Source: Kitasatospora kifunensis
GTDB lineage: Bacteria; Actinomycetota; Actinomycetes; Streptomycetales; Streptomycetaceae
Direction: 5' to 3'
NCBI RefSeq assembly: GCF_014203855.1
Contig: NZ_JACHJV010000001.1
Location: 4,526,001-4,590,000, forward strand
DNA length: 64,000 nucleotides
Shown here: in pieces, positions 50,687 to 59,737 of the stretch
Position numbering within the stretch: position 1 is the stretch's first letter
How the letters are laid out: each line of letters begins with the position of its first letter
The notes under the pieces: model-generated
What the model saw: the letters and a program-made list of their open reading frames with translations, nothing else
Told to the model about the DNA's origin: nothing
Databases searched by the model: none
Program-made: the position numbers and the translations under genes

Positions 50687-53079
50687 CCACCGACGTCTGG
50701 GGCTGGGTCCACGACACCCACGGCCGGCTGGTCGAGGCCGGCCAGCACCGACTGGCCACCGCGCTGGTCGAGATCGCCGGGCACGCCGTCGACGGGCGCA
50801 ACGAGCAGCTCGACGCGATGTACCCGGAGGCGCTCGCCTCGGCCCGCGCCCTCGGCCTGCCCTGGGTGGAGGTCTTCCTGCGGCACTGGCGGCTGCAGAA
50901 CCTGCTGAACAAGCGCCACCAGGGCGAGCAGGCGATGACCGAGGCGGTCTCGCTGCTGGAGTTCGCGCACCGCGAGGAGACCGCCAACTGCCCGCAGTCG
51001 GTCTGCGCCGTCCAGGACTTCACCATCTGCCACGCCAACATCGATGGTCCCGGCTACGTCCCCGAGCGGCTCGCCGTGCTGGAGGAGACGCTGGAGCGGG
51101 TCGAGCCGGCCCGCGCCTGCTTCGACTGCCTGTCCCGCGAGTACGCCGACACCCTGGAGGACGACGGCCGGGCCGAGGCCGCGCTCGCTCACCTGGACCG
51201 GGCGCAGACCCGGATCCAGGCGGCCGGCGAGAGCGTCTCGCTCTCCTTCGGCCAGGCCAGGGCCGGTGCGCTGTACAAGCTCGGCCGCTACGAGGAGGCG
51301 CTGGCCGCGCTCGACACCGCCGTGCAGGCCTACACCGCCGCCCGCCACGTGCTGGACGAGGACGACCACCGCAAGCTCGGCGTGATCCGGGCCCGCGCGC
51401 TGGCGGCGCTCGGCCGCTTCGAGCAGGCGCTGGAGCAGCTGCCGCCGGTCGAGGACGCCGAGGGCTACGCCGACATCCGCCACCGCTGGGCGGACGCGGT
51501 CGAACGCCTGGTGACCGCCGACCGGTTCCCCAACGACGCCCGCCTCGGCGCCCGGTTCGCCGGCTGGGTCTCCTACCTGGACGCGGCCGGCTCGCACCGC
51601 CCCTGCCTGGATCTGACACTGATCGCCGGCCGGCTCGCGGTGCGCCGCGGAGCGCGCGAGGTCGCGCTGGCGCTGGTCGCCACCGGCGAGCGCAAGCTCG
51701 CCCTGCTGCGCCGCACCGACACGGTGGCAGGGCCGCTCGCCGAGCTGCGGGCGGCCGCCGCCGCGCTGCCGGTGCCCGAGCTGCCGGTGGCACCGAGGGA
51801 GCTGCCGCACTGGCTGGAGGAGCGGCCCGAGTCCTCGAGCGACCCGGAAGCGAACCCGGAGGCGGAGCTGGACCTGCTGGCCGCCGCCTGGGCCGCGCTC
51901 GAAGCCGAGAGCTCCTCGGCCGAGGAGCTCTCGGCCGCCACCGACCTGCTGCTCCACCTGGCCGGGCTGCTCGCCTCGCTGGGCCACGAACGGGCCTCCG
52001 CGGAGCTGCTCTGGACCCGCCTGGAGCGCGATCCGGGCCATCAGGACCTGATCGGCATGCTCACTTCGGTCCTGATCGAGGCCCGCGACGGCGAGGGCCT
52101 GCGCCGCCTGGCCGATCGGCTGGCCCTCGGGCAGCCCAGTGACGCGCACTGGATCCGGGCCCGCTGGGCGCTGGCCGAGAGCCGCTGGACCGAGGCCCTG
52201 GAGAGCTGCGAGGCGCTGCTCGCGCTGGAGCCGGACCGGATCAACCCGCGCCGGCTGGCCGCCGCCGCGGCCACCGAGCTGGGCGAGCACGGCCGCGCCC
52301 AGCGGCTCTACCAGGACCTGCTGGCGCACGCCCGGCCGGCCGAGAGCACCCCGCCCGAGGAGCAGTACCGCACCGTCCAGCCCGCCGACCTCTGGCACCT
52401 GATCACCGCCGCCACCGCCAACCGCGACTGGGTGGCGGTGCGCGAGGCCGGTTCGCTGCTGGGCATCGAGTTCGACGAGCCCGAGGGCCCGGTCGAGGAG
52501 GACTGGCAGCTGGTCACCGTCCGGGCCCGGCGCGCAGGCGGAGCCACCACCGACCTGCCGGCCGTGCGCACCGGTCCTGCCACCGCGCGGATCCTGCCGG
52601 TGCTCGGCGAGGACGTCCCGCTCAACCACCGCGACGTGGTGGTCTTCGCCCCCGCCCTGCTGGAGCCCACCCCGGCCGAGGACGCCGACGAGCAGGAGAA
52701 GGCCCGCTGGCGGCCCACCTTCGAGCTGCTCACACTGCTCGACCCGGCCGGCTACACCAGCTACTTCGTGGACGGCGCCTGGCCGGGACCGCAGGCCTGG
52801 ACCGAGCTGCGCGAGGCGCTGGACGAGGCCGGCTACGGGCTGTGGGCGTACAGCGGGGACCAGTACGTGATCACCGATCCGGCCGACGAGCAGGCCGGGC
52901 TGCCCGGCATCTACGCCGCCCTCGGCGTGCCGCCGACCGCTGCGGCCACCGAGGCGGACGCGCTGCTCACCCGGCTGACCGCGCACTGGGCGCACCCGCT
53001 CTGCTGGCTCGAACTGGCCAAGGCCGCCGGTGCCGAGACGGCCCGCCACGAGGAGATCGTCAGCCGCTACGGCCTGTGA
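50683..53079 (+). CDS. Tetratricopeptide-repeat protein coupled to the HSP90-like ATPase
   Basis: 798 residues, without signal peptide or membrane segment. Residues about 15-560 are helical-repeat sequence with TPR periodicity (for example YKLGRYEEALAALDTAVQAYT and LAESRWTEALESCEALLALEPDRINPRR). The remaining about 230 residues form a separate, non-repeat domain (EEDWQLVTVRARRAGGATTDLPAVRTGPATARILPV ... DVVVFAPALLEP ... GYGLWAYSGDQYVI) that I do not recognise. Overlapping start with the HSP90 gene indicates a 1:1 complex. It probably recruits clients to the chaperone. Confidence 0.82.
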   Translation: MTTDVWGWVHDTHGRLVEAGQHRLATALVEIAGHAVDGRNEQLDAMYPEALASARALGLPWVEVFLRHWRLQNLLNKRHQGEQAMTEAVSLLEFAHREETANCPQSVCAVQDFTICHANIDGPGYVPERLAVLEETLERVEPARACFDCLSREYADTLEDDGRAEAALAHLDRAQTRIQAAGESVSLSFGQARAGALYKLGRYEEALAALDTAVQAYTAARHVLDEDDHRKLGVIRARALAALGRFEQALEQLPPVEDAEGYADIRHRWADAVERLVTADRFPNDARLGARFAGWVSYLDAAGSHRPCLDLTLIAGRLAVRRGAREVALALVATGERKLALLRRTDTVAGPLAELRAAAAALPVPELPVAPRELPHWLEERPESSSDPEANPEAELDLLAAAWAALEAESSSAEELSAATDLLLHLAGLLASLGHERASAELLWTRLERDPGHQDLIGMLTSVLIEARDGEGLRRLADRLALGQPSDAHWIRARWALAESRWTEALESCEALLALEPDRINPRRLAAAAATELGEHGRAQRLYQDLLAHARPAESTPPEEQYRTVQPADLWHLITAATANRDWVAVREAGSLLGIEFDEPEGPVEEDWQLVTVRARRAGGATTDLPAVRTGPATARILPVLGEDVPLNHRDVVVFAPALLEPTPAEDADEQEKARWRPTFELLTLLDPAGYTSYFVDGAWPGPQAWTELREALDEAGYGLWAYSGDQYVITDPADEQAGLPGIYAALGVPPTAAATEADALLTRLTAHWAHPLCWLELAKAAGAETARHEEIVSRYGL

Positions 53080-53083
53080 TCGC

Positions 53084-53124
53084 AAGGGGTGGCCGCATCG
53101 GTGCCGACCGGTGCGGCCACCCTT
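53084..53124. terminator. Terminator after the HSP90/TPR operon
   Basis: AAGGGGTGGCCGCA (53084-53097) pairs with TGCGGCCACCCTT (53112-53124), a 13-bp stem starting four bases after the TPR stop. Confidence 0.8.
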
Positions 53125-53138
53125 ATGACGCGTCTCTT

Positions 53139-53176
53139 TGCCAATGCTTTACTCTTGGATGGCCAACGCATTGGCA
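53139..53176. promoter_or_regulatory. 9-bp inverted repeat upstream of the DedA gene
   Basis: TGCCAATGC (53139-53147) and GCATTGGCA (53168-53176) are perfect inverted arms 20 bp apart. The AT-rich spacer (TTTACTCTTGGA) has promoter character. Probable operator 106 bp before the DedA start. Confidence 0.5.
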
Positions 53177-53281
53177 GTCCCGTTGACCGACTGTTGGCCG
53201 TCCCGAGAGCCGGGTGCACATCCAGGCTCTGAGAGCCGGACCGCTGACGTGAGCCCCCGAGACCCATCCGGAGCGCCCCAC

Positions 53282-54007
53282 GTGAACAGCCTCGCCCTCG
53301 GGCCGGCCTGGCTCGATCCGACCCATCTGATCTCGACCTTCGGGATGCTCGGCATCCTGTTCGTGGTCTTCGCCGAGTCCGGGCTGCTGATCGGCTTCTT
53401 CCTGCCCGGCGACTCGCTGCTCTTCACCACCGGCCTGCTGGTGGCGCACGGGCAGTACCTCGGCCAGCCGCTCTGGCTGGTCTGCCTGCTGGTGGTCACC
53501 GCCGCGGTGGCCGGCGACCAGGTCGGCTACCTCTTCGGACGGCGGGTCGGCCCCGGGCTCTTCAGCCGACCCGAGTCCCGGCTGTTCAAGCAGGAGAACG
53601 TCACCAAGGCCGGCACCTTCTTCGACCGGCACGGGCCCAAGGCGATCGTGCTGGCCAGGTTCGTCCCGATCGTGCGGACCTTCACCCCGATCGTGGCCGG
53701 GGTCGGGCGGATGAACTACCGCACCTTCGCGCTCTACAACCTGATCGGCGGCGTGCTCTGGGGCGCCGGAGTCACCGTGCTCGGCTACTTCCTGGGGCAG
53801 GTCGACTTCGTGCGCGAGCACATCGAGCTGATCCTGGTCGCCATCGTGCTGGTCTCGGTGGTGCCGGTCGCCGTCGAACTGCTGCGAGCCCGTCGCCAGC
53901 GCGGCGGCGGGGGCGTGACCGAGGGCGCGACCGAGGGCGGGGAGCCCGGCGCGCCGAGCGTCGAGCGCCCGCTGGTCGGCGGTGGCGGACGGCACCGCGC
54001 CCGCTGA
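53282..54007 (+). CDS. DedA/VTT-family membrane protein
   Basis: 241 residues from GTG 53282 (GGAG eight bases upstream). Family signature: FAESGLLIGFFLPGDSLLFTTGLL near 30, then GDQVGYLFGRRVGPGLF, KAGTFFDRHGPKAIVLARFVPIVRTFTPIVAGVGRMNYRTF near 120 (with the essential FxPxxR segment) and YNLIGGVLWG. DedA proteins act in membrane lipid homeostasis, some as lipid flippases. The last 40 residues are a Gly/Glu-rich cytoplasmic tail. Confidence 0.92.
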   Translation: MNSLALGPAWLDPTHLISTFGMLGILFVVFAESGLLIGFFLPGDSLLFTTGLLVAHGQYLGQPLWLVCLLVVTAAVAGDQVGYLFGRRVGPGLFSRPESRLFKQENVTKAGTFFDRHGPKAIVLARFVPIVRTFTPIVAGVGRMNYRTFALYNLIGGVLWGAGVTVLGYFLGQVDFVREHIELILVAIVLVSVVPVAVELLRARRQRGGGGVTEGATEGGEPGAPSVERPLVGGGGRHRAR

Positions 54008-54204
54008 GGAGACCCGCTGAGCCCGTGACCAGTGCTCCGGGCGGTGTCGTCTCGGCAGCGTGCTCGTCGTATCGTCTGCTGTTCGGAACCTTCTCGACCG
54101 CTCTGGGCGACTTGTACACATGCGTCCTGACCCGGCATCGGGCAAGGTGGAGGCGAAGATCACGGGCGGTGGCGGGTGCCACCCCGGGGCGGTGAGGAGC
54201 GGCA

Positions 54205-56166
54205 GTGCCTAAGCGGGGCCGACCGGGCGGCAGCAGGAGCGCTCGCGGCGGGAAGAGCGCGAACCACGGCGGCAACGGCAAGGGCAGTAGCAACGGGAAC
54301 GGCAACGGCAACGGCAAGCGCAACGGCCGGGCCGAGACCGCCCCGCAGCCCGTGCCGCCCGCGCAGGCGCCGCCCACCGAGGGCCTGCTGGCCAACGCCG
54401 CCCCGCCCGCCGACCAGGTGCAGCTGATCCCGCTGGCGCCGCTGCCGCAGGAGACCGAGGGACTGCTCGGGCCGACCGTCGAAACCCCCATCCCGGAGCC
54501 CGCCCCCGTGGCCGCCCCCACCCCCGAGCCCGCCGCGCCCGCGCCGGGCGAGGCCGAGCAGCCCGTAGCGGCCGAAGAGAGTGCCGAGAGCGAGTTCCCC
54601 GACGACTTCGCCGCCTTCGCCGAGCTGGGCGGCGGCTCCGAGGACACGCTCACCCCCGAGGTCTGGCGCGCCGTCGGCTACAACCCGCCCAGCGGCGCCA
54701 TCCCGACCCTGCGTCAGGGCGCGCCCGGAGCCGCGCCCTGGCCCGACCGGATGCGCACGCTGCTGCGCACCCCGATGTCCGAGCGGCCCGCCTTCGAGCG
54801 CACCCCGCGCGAGGCCAAGTCCGAGGCCACCGCCCGCAACGTGCCGCGGATCCTGGACCTGACGCTGCGCATCGGCGAGCTGCTGCTGGCCAGCGGCGAG
54901 AGCGCGGAGGACGTCGAGGCCGCGATGCTCGGCGTCAGCCACGCCTTCCACCTGGACCGCTGCGAACCGCAGGTGACCTTCACCCTGATCTCCATCTCCT
55001 ACCAGCCCTCACTGGTCGAGGCCCCGGTCACCGCCGCCCGGGTGGTGCGGCGGCGCACCTCCGACTACACCCGGCTGGCCGCCGTCTACCGGTTGGTCGC
55101 GGACATCACCGCCGAGAAGATCACGGTCAACGACGCCTACCGGCGCCTGGCCGTGATCCGCCGCAACCGGCACCCCTACCCCACCTGGCTGCTCACCCTG
55201 ACCGCCGGGCTGCTGGCCGGCGCGGCCACCTTCCTGGTCGGCGGCCGGATCGACGCCAAGGCCTGGCTGGTCTTCCTCAACGCCGTGGTCGCGGCGATCA
55301 TCGGTGACCGGCTGGCCTCGATGGTGGCCAGCCGCGGGCTGCCGGAGTTCTACCAGTTCGTACTGGCCGCGATGCCGGCCGCGGTCTGCGGGATCATCCT
55401 GTCGCTCAACAGCTCCTCGCTACGCGGCTCGGTGGTGATCACCGGTGGCCTGTTCGCCCTGCTGCCCGGGCGAGCCCTGGTCGCCGCCGTGCAGGACGGC
55501 CTGACCGGCTTCTACATCACCGCGGCGGCCCGGCTGCTCGAAGTCGTCTACCTGGTCGCGGGCATCGTGATCGGCGTGATGCTGGTGCTCTACGCCGGGG
55601 TCAGCTACGACGCGCAGCTGCGGCCCGCCGAGTCGCTGAGCGGCATCTACAACCCGCCCGTCCAACTGGCCGCGGCGATGCTGCTCACCCTCTTCTTCTC
55701 GATGCTGCTGCAGACCAGCCGGCGCACGCTGGCCCTGGTCACCTTCAACAGCGGCGTCGGCTGGGCCGTCTACGGGGTGCTCGCCTACAACGCCAAGCTC
55801 TCGCCGATCGTCGCCACCGGCATAGCCGCCGGGCTGGTCGGCCTCTTCGGCCAGCTGATGGCCCGCTTCCGGTACGCCTCCGCGCTGCCGTACGTCACCG
55901 CGGCGCTCGGCCCGCTGATGCCCGGATCCGCGCTCTACCTGGGGATGCTCTCCTTCGCCCAGGGGCACCCGTCCGCCGGGCTGGTCTCGATCAGCCGGGC
56001 GGCCGCCATCGCGATGGCGCTGGCGATCGGGGTGAACCTGGGTGGGGAGGTGGCCCGGCTCTTCATGAAGGTGCCGGGTGTCGGCACGCTCGCGGGCGGC
56101 GAGGGCCGCCTGGTCCCGTACCTCACCGGACCGCGGCGCGCGGCCAAACGCACCCGCGGCTTCTGA
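54205..56166 (+). CDS. ThrE-family threonine/serine exporter with long N-terminal extension
   Basis: 653 residues from GTG 54205 (AGGAG upstream). The first about 205 residues are disordered: a basic Gly/Asn/Lys repeat (KGSSNGNGNGNGKRNG) and a Pro/Ala/Glu-rich stretch. Then comes the DUF1212/ThrE domain (about 210-350, LDLTLRIGELLLASGESAEDVEAAML; FTLISISYQPSL; AAVYRLVADITAEKITVNDAYRRL) and about 10 membrane helices from 330 to 630. In Corynebacterium the homologue exports threonine and serine. The extension is much longer than in that protein. Confidence 0.85.
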   Translation: MPKRGRPGGSRSARGGKSANHGGNGKGSSNGNGNGNGKRNGRAETAPQPVPPAQAPPTEGLLANAAPPADQVQLIPLAPLPQETEGLLGPTVETPIPEPAPVAAPTPEPAAPAPGEAEQPVAAEESAESEFPDDFAAFAELGGGSEDTLTPEVWRAVGYNPPSGAIPTLRQGAPGAAPWPDRMRTLLRTPMSERPAFERTPREAKSEATARNVPRILDLTLRIGELLLASGESAEDVEAAMLGVSHAFHLDRCEPQVTFTLISISYQPSLVEAPVTAARVVRRRTSDYTRLAAVYRLVADITAEKITVNDAYRRLAVIRRNRHPYPTWLLTLTAGLLAGAATFLVGGRIDAKAWLVFLNAVVAAIIGDRLASMVASRGLPEFYQFVLAAMPAAVCGIILSLNSSSLRGSVVITGGLFALLPGRALVAAVQDGLTGFYITAAARLLEVVYLVAGIVIGVMLVLYAGVSYDAQLRPAESLSGIYNPPVQLAAAMLLTLFFSMLLQTSRRTLALVTFNSGVGWAVYGVLAYNAKLSPIVATGIAAGLVGLFGQLMARFRYASALPYVTAALGPLMPGSALYLGMLSFAQGHPSAGLVSISRAAAIAMALAIGVNLGGEVARLFMKVPGVGTLAGGEGRLVPYLTGPRRAAKRTRGF

Positions 56167-56254
56167 CCGGGCGTTAGCAGGGTCACCACAACTCGCACCA
56201 GTCGAACCGTTGAAGCAAGCCCCGAGTGAAGCAAGCCCCGAGGACGTACCGCCC

Positions 56255-57205
56255 ATGCAGATCGCCGGCCTGGTGGAGGGATACCGCGAGCACATCGTCG
56301 CCGCCCACAAGCAGCCGCTCTTCCTGTTGCTGGTCGGGTTCATCAGCTCCTTCGTGCTGATCCGCTTCAGCGTCCGGATGATCCGGGCCCAGGTGCGCTG
56401 GTGGCCGGGCAACATCACCCCCGGCGGGCTGCACATCCACCACATGGTCTTCGGCGTCGGCTGCCTGCTGGTGGCCGGCATCGGGGTGTTCGCCACCAAC
56501 GGCGGGCACCCGTGGATCGACTGGTTCGGGCTGCTCTTCGGGATCGGCTGCGGTCTGGTGCTGGACGAGTTCGCGCTGATCCTGCACCTGGAGGACGTCT
56601 ACTGGAGCGAACAGGGCCGCAAGTCGGTGGACGCGGTGATCCTGGGCATCCTGCTGACCGCGCTGCTGCTGACGGGCTACGTCCCGCTCGGCGTGGTGCC
56701 GGGGCAGAGCAGTTCGGGCGGCTCCGGGCGGTGGGGGCTGGTCGCGGTGATCTCCGTGAACGCCCTGATGTCGGTGATCGCCCTGCTCAAGGGCAAGCTG
56801 TGGACGGGGCTGCTCGGCATCATGGTGCCCGGCCTGTCCTGGATCGGGGCGATCCGGCTGGCCCGTCCCGCCAGCCCGTGGGCGCGCTGGCGCTATCCCG
56901 AGCGGCCGCGCCGGCTGGCCCGGGCGCTGCGCCGCGAGCGCCGGCTGCACGCCCGCGCCGACCGGGCCAAGACGTGGGTGTTCGACCTGATCGCCGGCGC
57001 CCCGGACAAGGTCCCCGCGCACCACACCGCCGCCCATCGGATGGCGGAGGCGATGGCCGCCCGGGCCGCCGCCCACCGGGAGGCGACCCGTTCGGCCCGC
57101 CCCGTCGAGGCGCCCGAGCGCGGCGCCGACCAGCGCCGGCGCACCGTGCAGGCGGGTCGGGCCCGGTCCTACCTCAACCGGGGACCGCGCCGACGCAATC
57201 CCTGA
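56255..57205 (+). CDS. Multi-pass membrane protein with basic C-terminal tail
   Basis: 316 residues from ATG 56255. About six hydrophobic segments between residues 22 and 215 carry conserved-looking polar motifs: ITPGGLHIHHMVFGVG (His cluster), WFGLLFGIGCGLVLDEFALILHLEDVYWS (buried acidic residues), then GLLGIMVPGLSWIGAIRLARPASPWARWRY. The tail (about 220-316) is strongly Arg/Ala-rich. The His and Asp/Glu residues in membrane regions suggest ion or metal involvement. Family function unknown. It follows the ThrE gene by 88 bp. Confidence 0.7.
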   Translation: MQIAGLVEGYREHIVAAHKQPLFLLLVGFISSFVLIRFSVRMIRAQVRWWPGNITPGGLHIHHMVFGVGCLLVAGIGVFATNGGHPWIDWFGLLFGIGCGLVLDEFALILHLEDVYWSEQGRKSVDAVILGILLTALLLTGYVPLGVVPGQSSSGGSGRWGLVAVISVNALMSVIALLKGKLWTGLLGIMVPGLSWIGAIRLARPASPWARWRYPERPRRLARALRRERRLHARADRAKTWVFDLIAGAPDKVPAHHTAAHRMAEAMAARAAAHREATRSARPVEAPERGADQRRRTVQAGRARSYLNRGPRRRNP

Positions 57206-57232
57206 CCGGGGACCTGGCTGAATCGACGTCAG

Positions 57233-57332
57233 GTGACGAATTGTCAGTTCTACTCACTCGGTCGGCGGCACGGGGCTGGCGGAGATCGTCGAGCGGGTTT
57301 GAGAATATTACGTCGGGTGACTGAATTGTCAC
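57233..57332. promoter_or_regulatory. Two related inverted repeats upstream of the NlpC/P60 gene
   Basis: TGAC-GAATT-GTCA (57234-57246) and GTGAC-TGAATT-GTCAC (57317-57332) share the GTGAC...AATTGTCA core. They lie 131 and 45 bp before the start codon, within one of the most AT-rich intergenic regions of the window. Likely operator and promoter sites for the cell-wall hydrolase gene. I searched for the c-di-AMP (ydaO) riboswitch core, which often precedes such genes, and did not find it. Confidence 0.5.
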
Positions 57333-57376
57333 GTGATGGGATATTTCGTTGATCGTCGGACGGTGAGGTCTCCTTG

Positions 57377-58687
57377 GTGGCACGCAGATTCCTGACCGCC
57401 CTGCTGCTGACCCTGACCGCCCTCGCCGGACCGCTCGCGCCACCGGCCACCACCGCCACCGCGCTCGCCCCGGGCGTCCCCGCGGCAGCCCCGGCCGACG
57501 ACCCGCCGGCACCGGGCGGCGCCCCCTACCCGAGCACCGGGGCGATTGAGGACGCCAAGGCCGCGGCCGACCGCCAGGCCGCCGCCGCCTCGGCGATCGA
57601 GGCCAGGCTGGTCGAAGCGAAGGCCGAACTGGAGCAGGCCGGGCAGCAGGCCGAGCAGGCCGTCGAGGCCTATAACGGCGCCCAGGTCACGCTCGCCAAG
57701 GCCCGCGCCGAAGCCACCGCCGCCACCGCGCGTGCGGCGGTCGCCGAAGCGGCCAGGGCCGATGCCGCCGACACCGCGGCCGACCTGGCCGCCACCACCT
57801 ACCGGATGGGCGCCAGCCCCGAACTCTCCGCGATCAACGCCCTGCTGAGCGCGCAGGGTCCGCGCGCGGCCAGCGAGCAGGCCGCCGCCGTGGGCGCCGC
57901 CGGCCGCAGCACCCGGCAGATCCTGGACGCGGCCACCAGCACCGCCAAGGCCGCTGCCGACGCCGCGCACGCCGCCCAGGGCGCGACCGACCAGGCCCAG
58001 CGCGCGGCCGAGGCCGTCCAGGAGGCCAAGGGTCGGGCGCAGGCGCGGCTGACGGCCCAGCAGCAGTCGGTCGCCGAGCTCGACCAGCGCCGTGAGCACC
58101 TGCTGGAGGAGCTGGCCGCCGCCCGCAACACCACGGTGGACCTCGAGCGGCAGCGGCAGGACGCGCTGGAGGCGATCGCGGCCCAGCAGGCCGAGGCGGA
58201 CGCCAAGGCCGCCGCCCTCGCACAGGCCGCTGCCCAGCAGACCACCCAGCAGCCGGATCCGGCCACCACCAGCCCCAGCCCCGCCCCCGATCCCGTCGTG
58301 TCGGACGGCGCGCCCTCGGCCACCACCGGCGCGCAGGCGGCCATCGCCTTCGCCCGCAGCAAGCTCGGCCTGCCCTACATCTGGGGCGGCGAGGGTCCGG
58401 CCGGCTACGACTGCTCGGGCCTGACCATGCTGGCCTGGCAGCAGGGCGGCAAACGGCTGACCCACTTCGCCGCCGACCAGTACGCCGAGTCGACCCCCGT
58501 GAGCTACCGCCAACTGCACCCCGGCGACCTGGTCTTCTGGACCCACACCGGCCGCGCCGCCGACATCTACCACGTCGCCATCTACCTCGGCGACGACCAG
58601 ATCATCGAGGCCCCGCGCACCGGCGTCCCGATCAAGCAGGCCAGCCTGTGGATCATGGGGCGGCCCGACTTCTACGCCCGCCCCTGA
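57377..58687 (+). CDS. Secreted NlpC/P60 cell-wall endopeptidase
   Basis: 436 residues from GTG 57377. Signal peptide (RRFLTALLLTLTALAGPLAPPATTATA), then an Ala/Glu/Gln coiled coil (about 60-280) as in RipA-like or streptomycete SwlC-like hydrolases. A Pro/Thr linker leads to the NlpC/P60 domain (about 315-436) with catalytic C346 (GYDCSGLTMLAWQ) and H399 (YHVAIYLG). It cleaves peptide cross-links (D-Glu to diamino acid) of peptidoglycan outside the cell. The long coiled coil likely holds it inactive or docks it to division proteins. Confidence 0.93.
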   Translation: MARRFLTALLLTLTALAGPLAPPATTATALAPGVPAAAPADDPPAPGGAPYPSTGAIEDAKAAADRQAAAASAIEARLVEAKAELEQAGQQAEQAVEAYNGAQVTLAKARAEATAATARAAVAEAARADAADTAADLAATTYRMGASPELSAINALLSAQGPRAASEQAAAVGAAGRSTRQILDAATSTAKAAADAAHAAQGATDQAQRAAEAVQEAKGRAQARLTAQQQSVAELDQRREHLLEELAAARNTTVDLERQRQDALEAIAAQQAEADAKAAALAQAAAQQTTQQPDPATTSPSPAPDPVVSDGAPSATTGAQAAIAFARSKLGLPYIWGGEGPAGYDCSGLTMLAWQQGGKRLTHFAADQYAESTPVSYRQLHPGDLVFWTHTGRAADIYHVAIYLGDDQIIEAPRTGVPIKQASLWIMGRPDFYARP

Positions 58688-58723
58688 CGCCGCGCCCCAA
58701 TACGCCGGTCGGTCCGCACGTGC

Positions 58724-59644
58724 TCAGCACGCCGCCGGGTGGTGCGAGCCGGCCGGCAGCGGGTCGGCGCGGCGGGCCAGGTCGAGCAGGGCGTGCAGCG
58801 GTCGCTCGGCCAGTCCCAGCCGCGGGTGCCACTGGGCCACGATGCTGACCGGGCGCAGGGGTTCGGCCAGCCGTAGTGCGACCAGCTCGCCCGCCGCCAG
58901 CTCGCGCGCCACCGACAGCTCCGGCAGCAGCGAGACGCCGCGCCCGTGTCCGGTCAGCCGCAGCAGCGCGCTGAGCGAGCCCGTGATCATCGTCAGCTGG
59001 ACGCCGCTGAGCAGGTCGCGCCCGAAGCGGTCCACCAGCATCTCGGAGGTGCAGCCCGGCTCGGCGACCAGGAACTCCTGACTGCGCAGCTGGTCGGGCG
59101 TCACCAGCTCCGCTGCGGCCAGCGGGTGGTTGGCGGCCGCCACCAGCAGGGTGCGGTCGTGCCCCACCACCGTGTGCGGGCCCAGCGCCCGCCGTCCGTT
59201 GTCGTACTGGAACATCAGGTCCAACTCGCCCGCGCTGAAAGCCCGCTCCACCTGGCTGCGGCTGCCGACGGTCAGCTCGACGTCGGCGCTCGTGCCGGGG
59301 CCGCCGGCGCCGTACTCCAGCGCCGCCAGCACATCGGGCACCCAGACGTGTGCCAGCGACTCCTGGGCGCCGATCCGCAGTCTGGGCCGGTCGCCGAGCG
59401 CGGCCCGGCGCATCCGCTCGGTCAGCTCCAGTGCCTCGCGGGCATGGGGGAGCAGCCGCTGCCCGGCCTCGGTGAGGGTCGCCCCTCTCCCCGCGCGCAC
59501 CAGCACGGTCACGCCCAGGTCCGCTTCCAGGCGCTTGAGCTGGGCGCTGACGCTCGACTGGGCGTAGCCCAACTCCTTGGCGGCGGCGGAGATTCCGCCG
59601 TGCTCGACGACGGCGACGAAGGCGTGCAGGTAGCGGGTGTCCAC
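58724..59644 (-). CDS. LysR-family transcriptional regulator
   Basis: 306 residues. N-terminal helix-turn-helix (1-60: YLHAFVAVVEHGGISAAAKELGYAQSSVSAQLKRLEADLGVTVLVRAGRGATLTEAG) and a periplasmic-binding-protein-like effector domain (about 90-295). Divergent from a 14-TM-like MFS exporter, with a palindrome in the gap, so it probably controls that transporter in response to a small molecule. Length is standard. Confidence 0.92.
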   Translation of the reverse strand: MDTRYLHAFVAVVEHGGISAAAKELGYAQSSVSAQLKRLEADLGVTVLVRAGRGATLTEAGQRLLPHAREALELTERMRRAALGDRPRLRIGAQESLAHVWVPDVLAALEYGAGGPGTSADVELTVGSRSQVERAFSAGELDLMFQYDNGRRALGPHTVVGHDRTLLVAAANHPLAAAELVTPDQLRSQEFLVAEPGCTSEMLVDRFGRDLLSGVQLTMITGSLSALLRLTGHGRGVSLLPELSVARELAAGELVALRLAEPLRPVSIVAQWHPRLGLAERPLHALLDLARRADPLPAGSHHPAAC

Positions 59645-59663
59645 GACGTCAGCATGTCATGAT

Positions 59664-59682
59664 CCATCGGATAGTCCGATGG
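59664..59682. promoter_or_regulatory. LysR-type binding palindrome
   Basis: CCATCGGA-TAG-TCCGATGG is a perfect 8+8 inverted repeat 20 bp before the LysR start, within the 93-bp divergent gap. The ATC-N9-GAT core fits the T-N11-A rule of LysR regulators. Confidence 0.65.
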
Positions 59683-59737
59683 GGTTATCGACATTACGGC
59701 GTCGCTGGAGGGCGGGCCGTCGGGACACCCTGCTGCC

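Noticed and set aside
57206..57376. c-di-AMP (ydaO) riboswitch before the NlpC/P60 gene
   Set aside because: Expected from other streptomycete wall hydrolases, but the conserved core elements were not recognised; only palindromes are visible.
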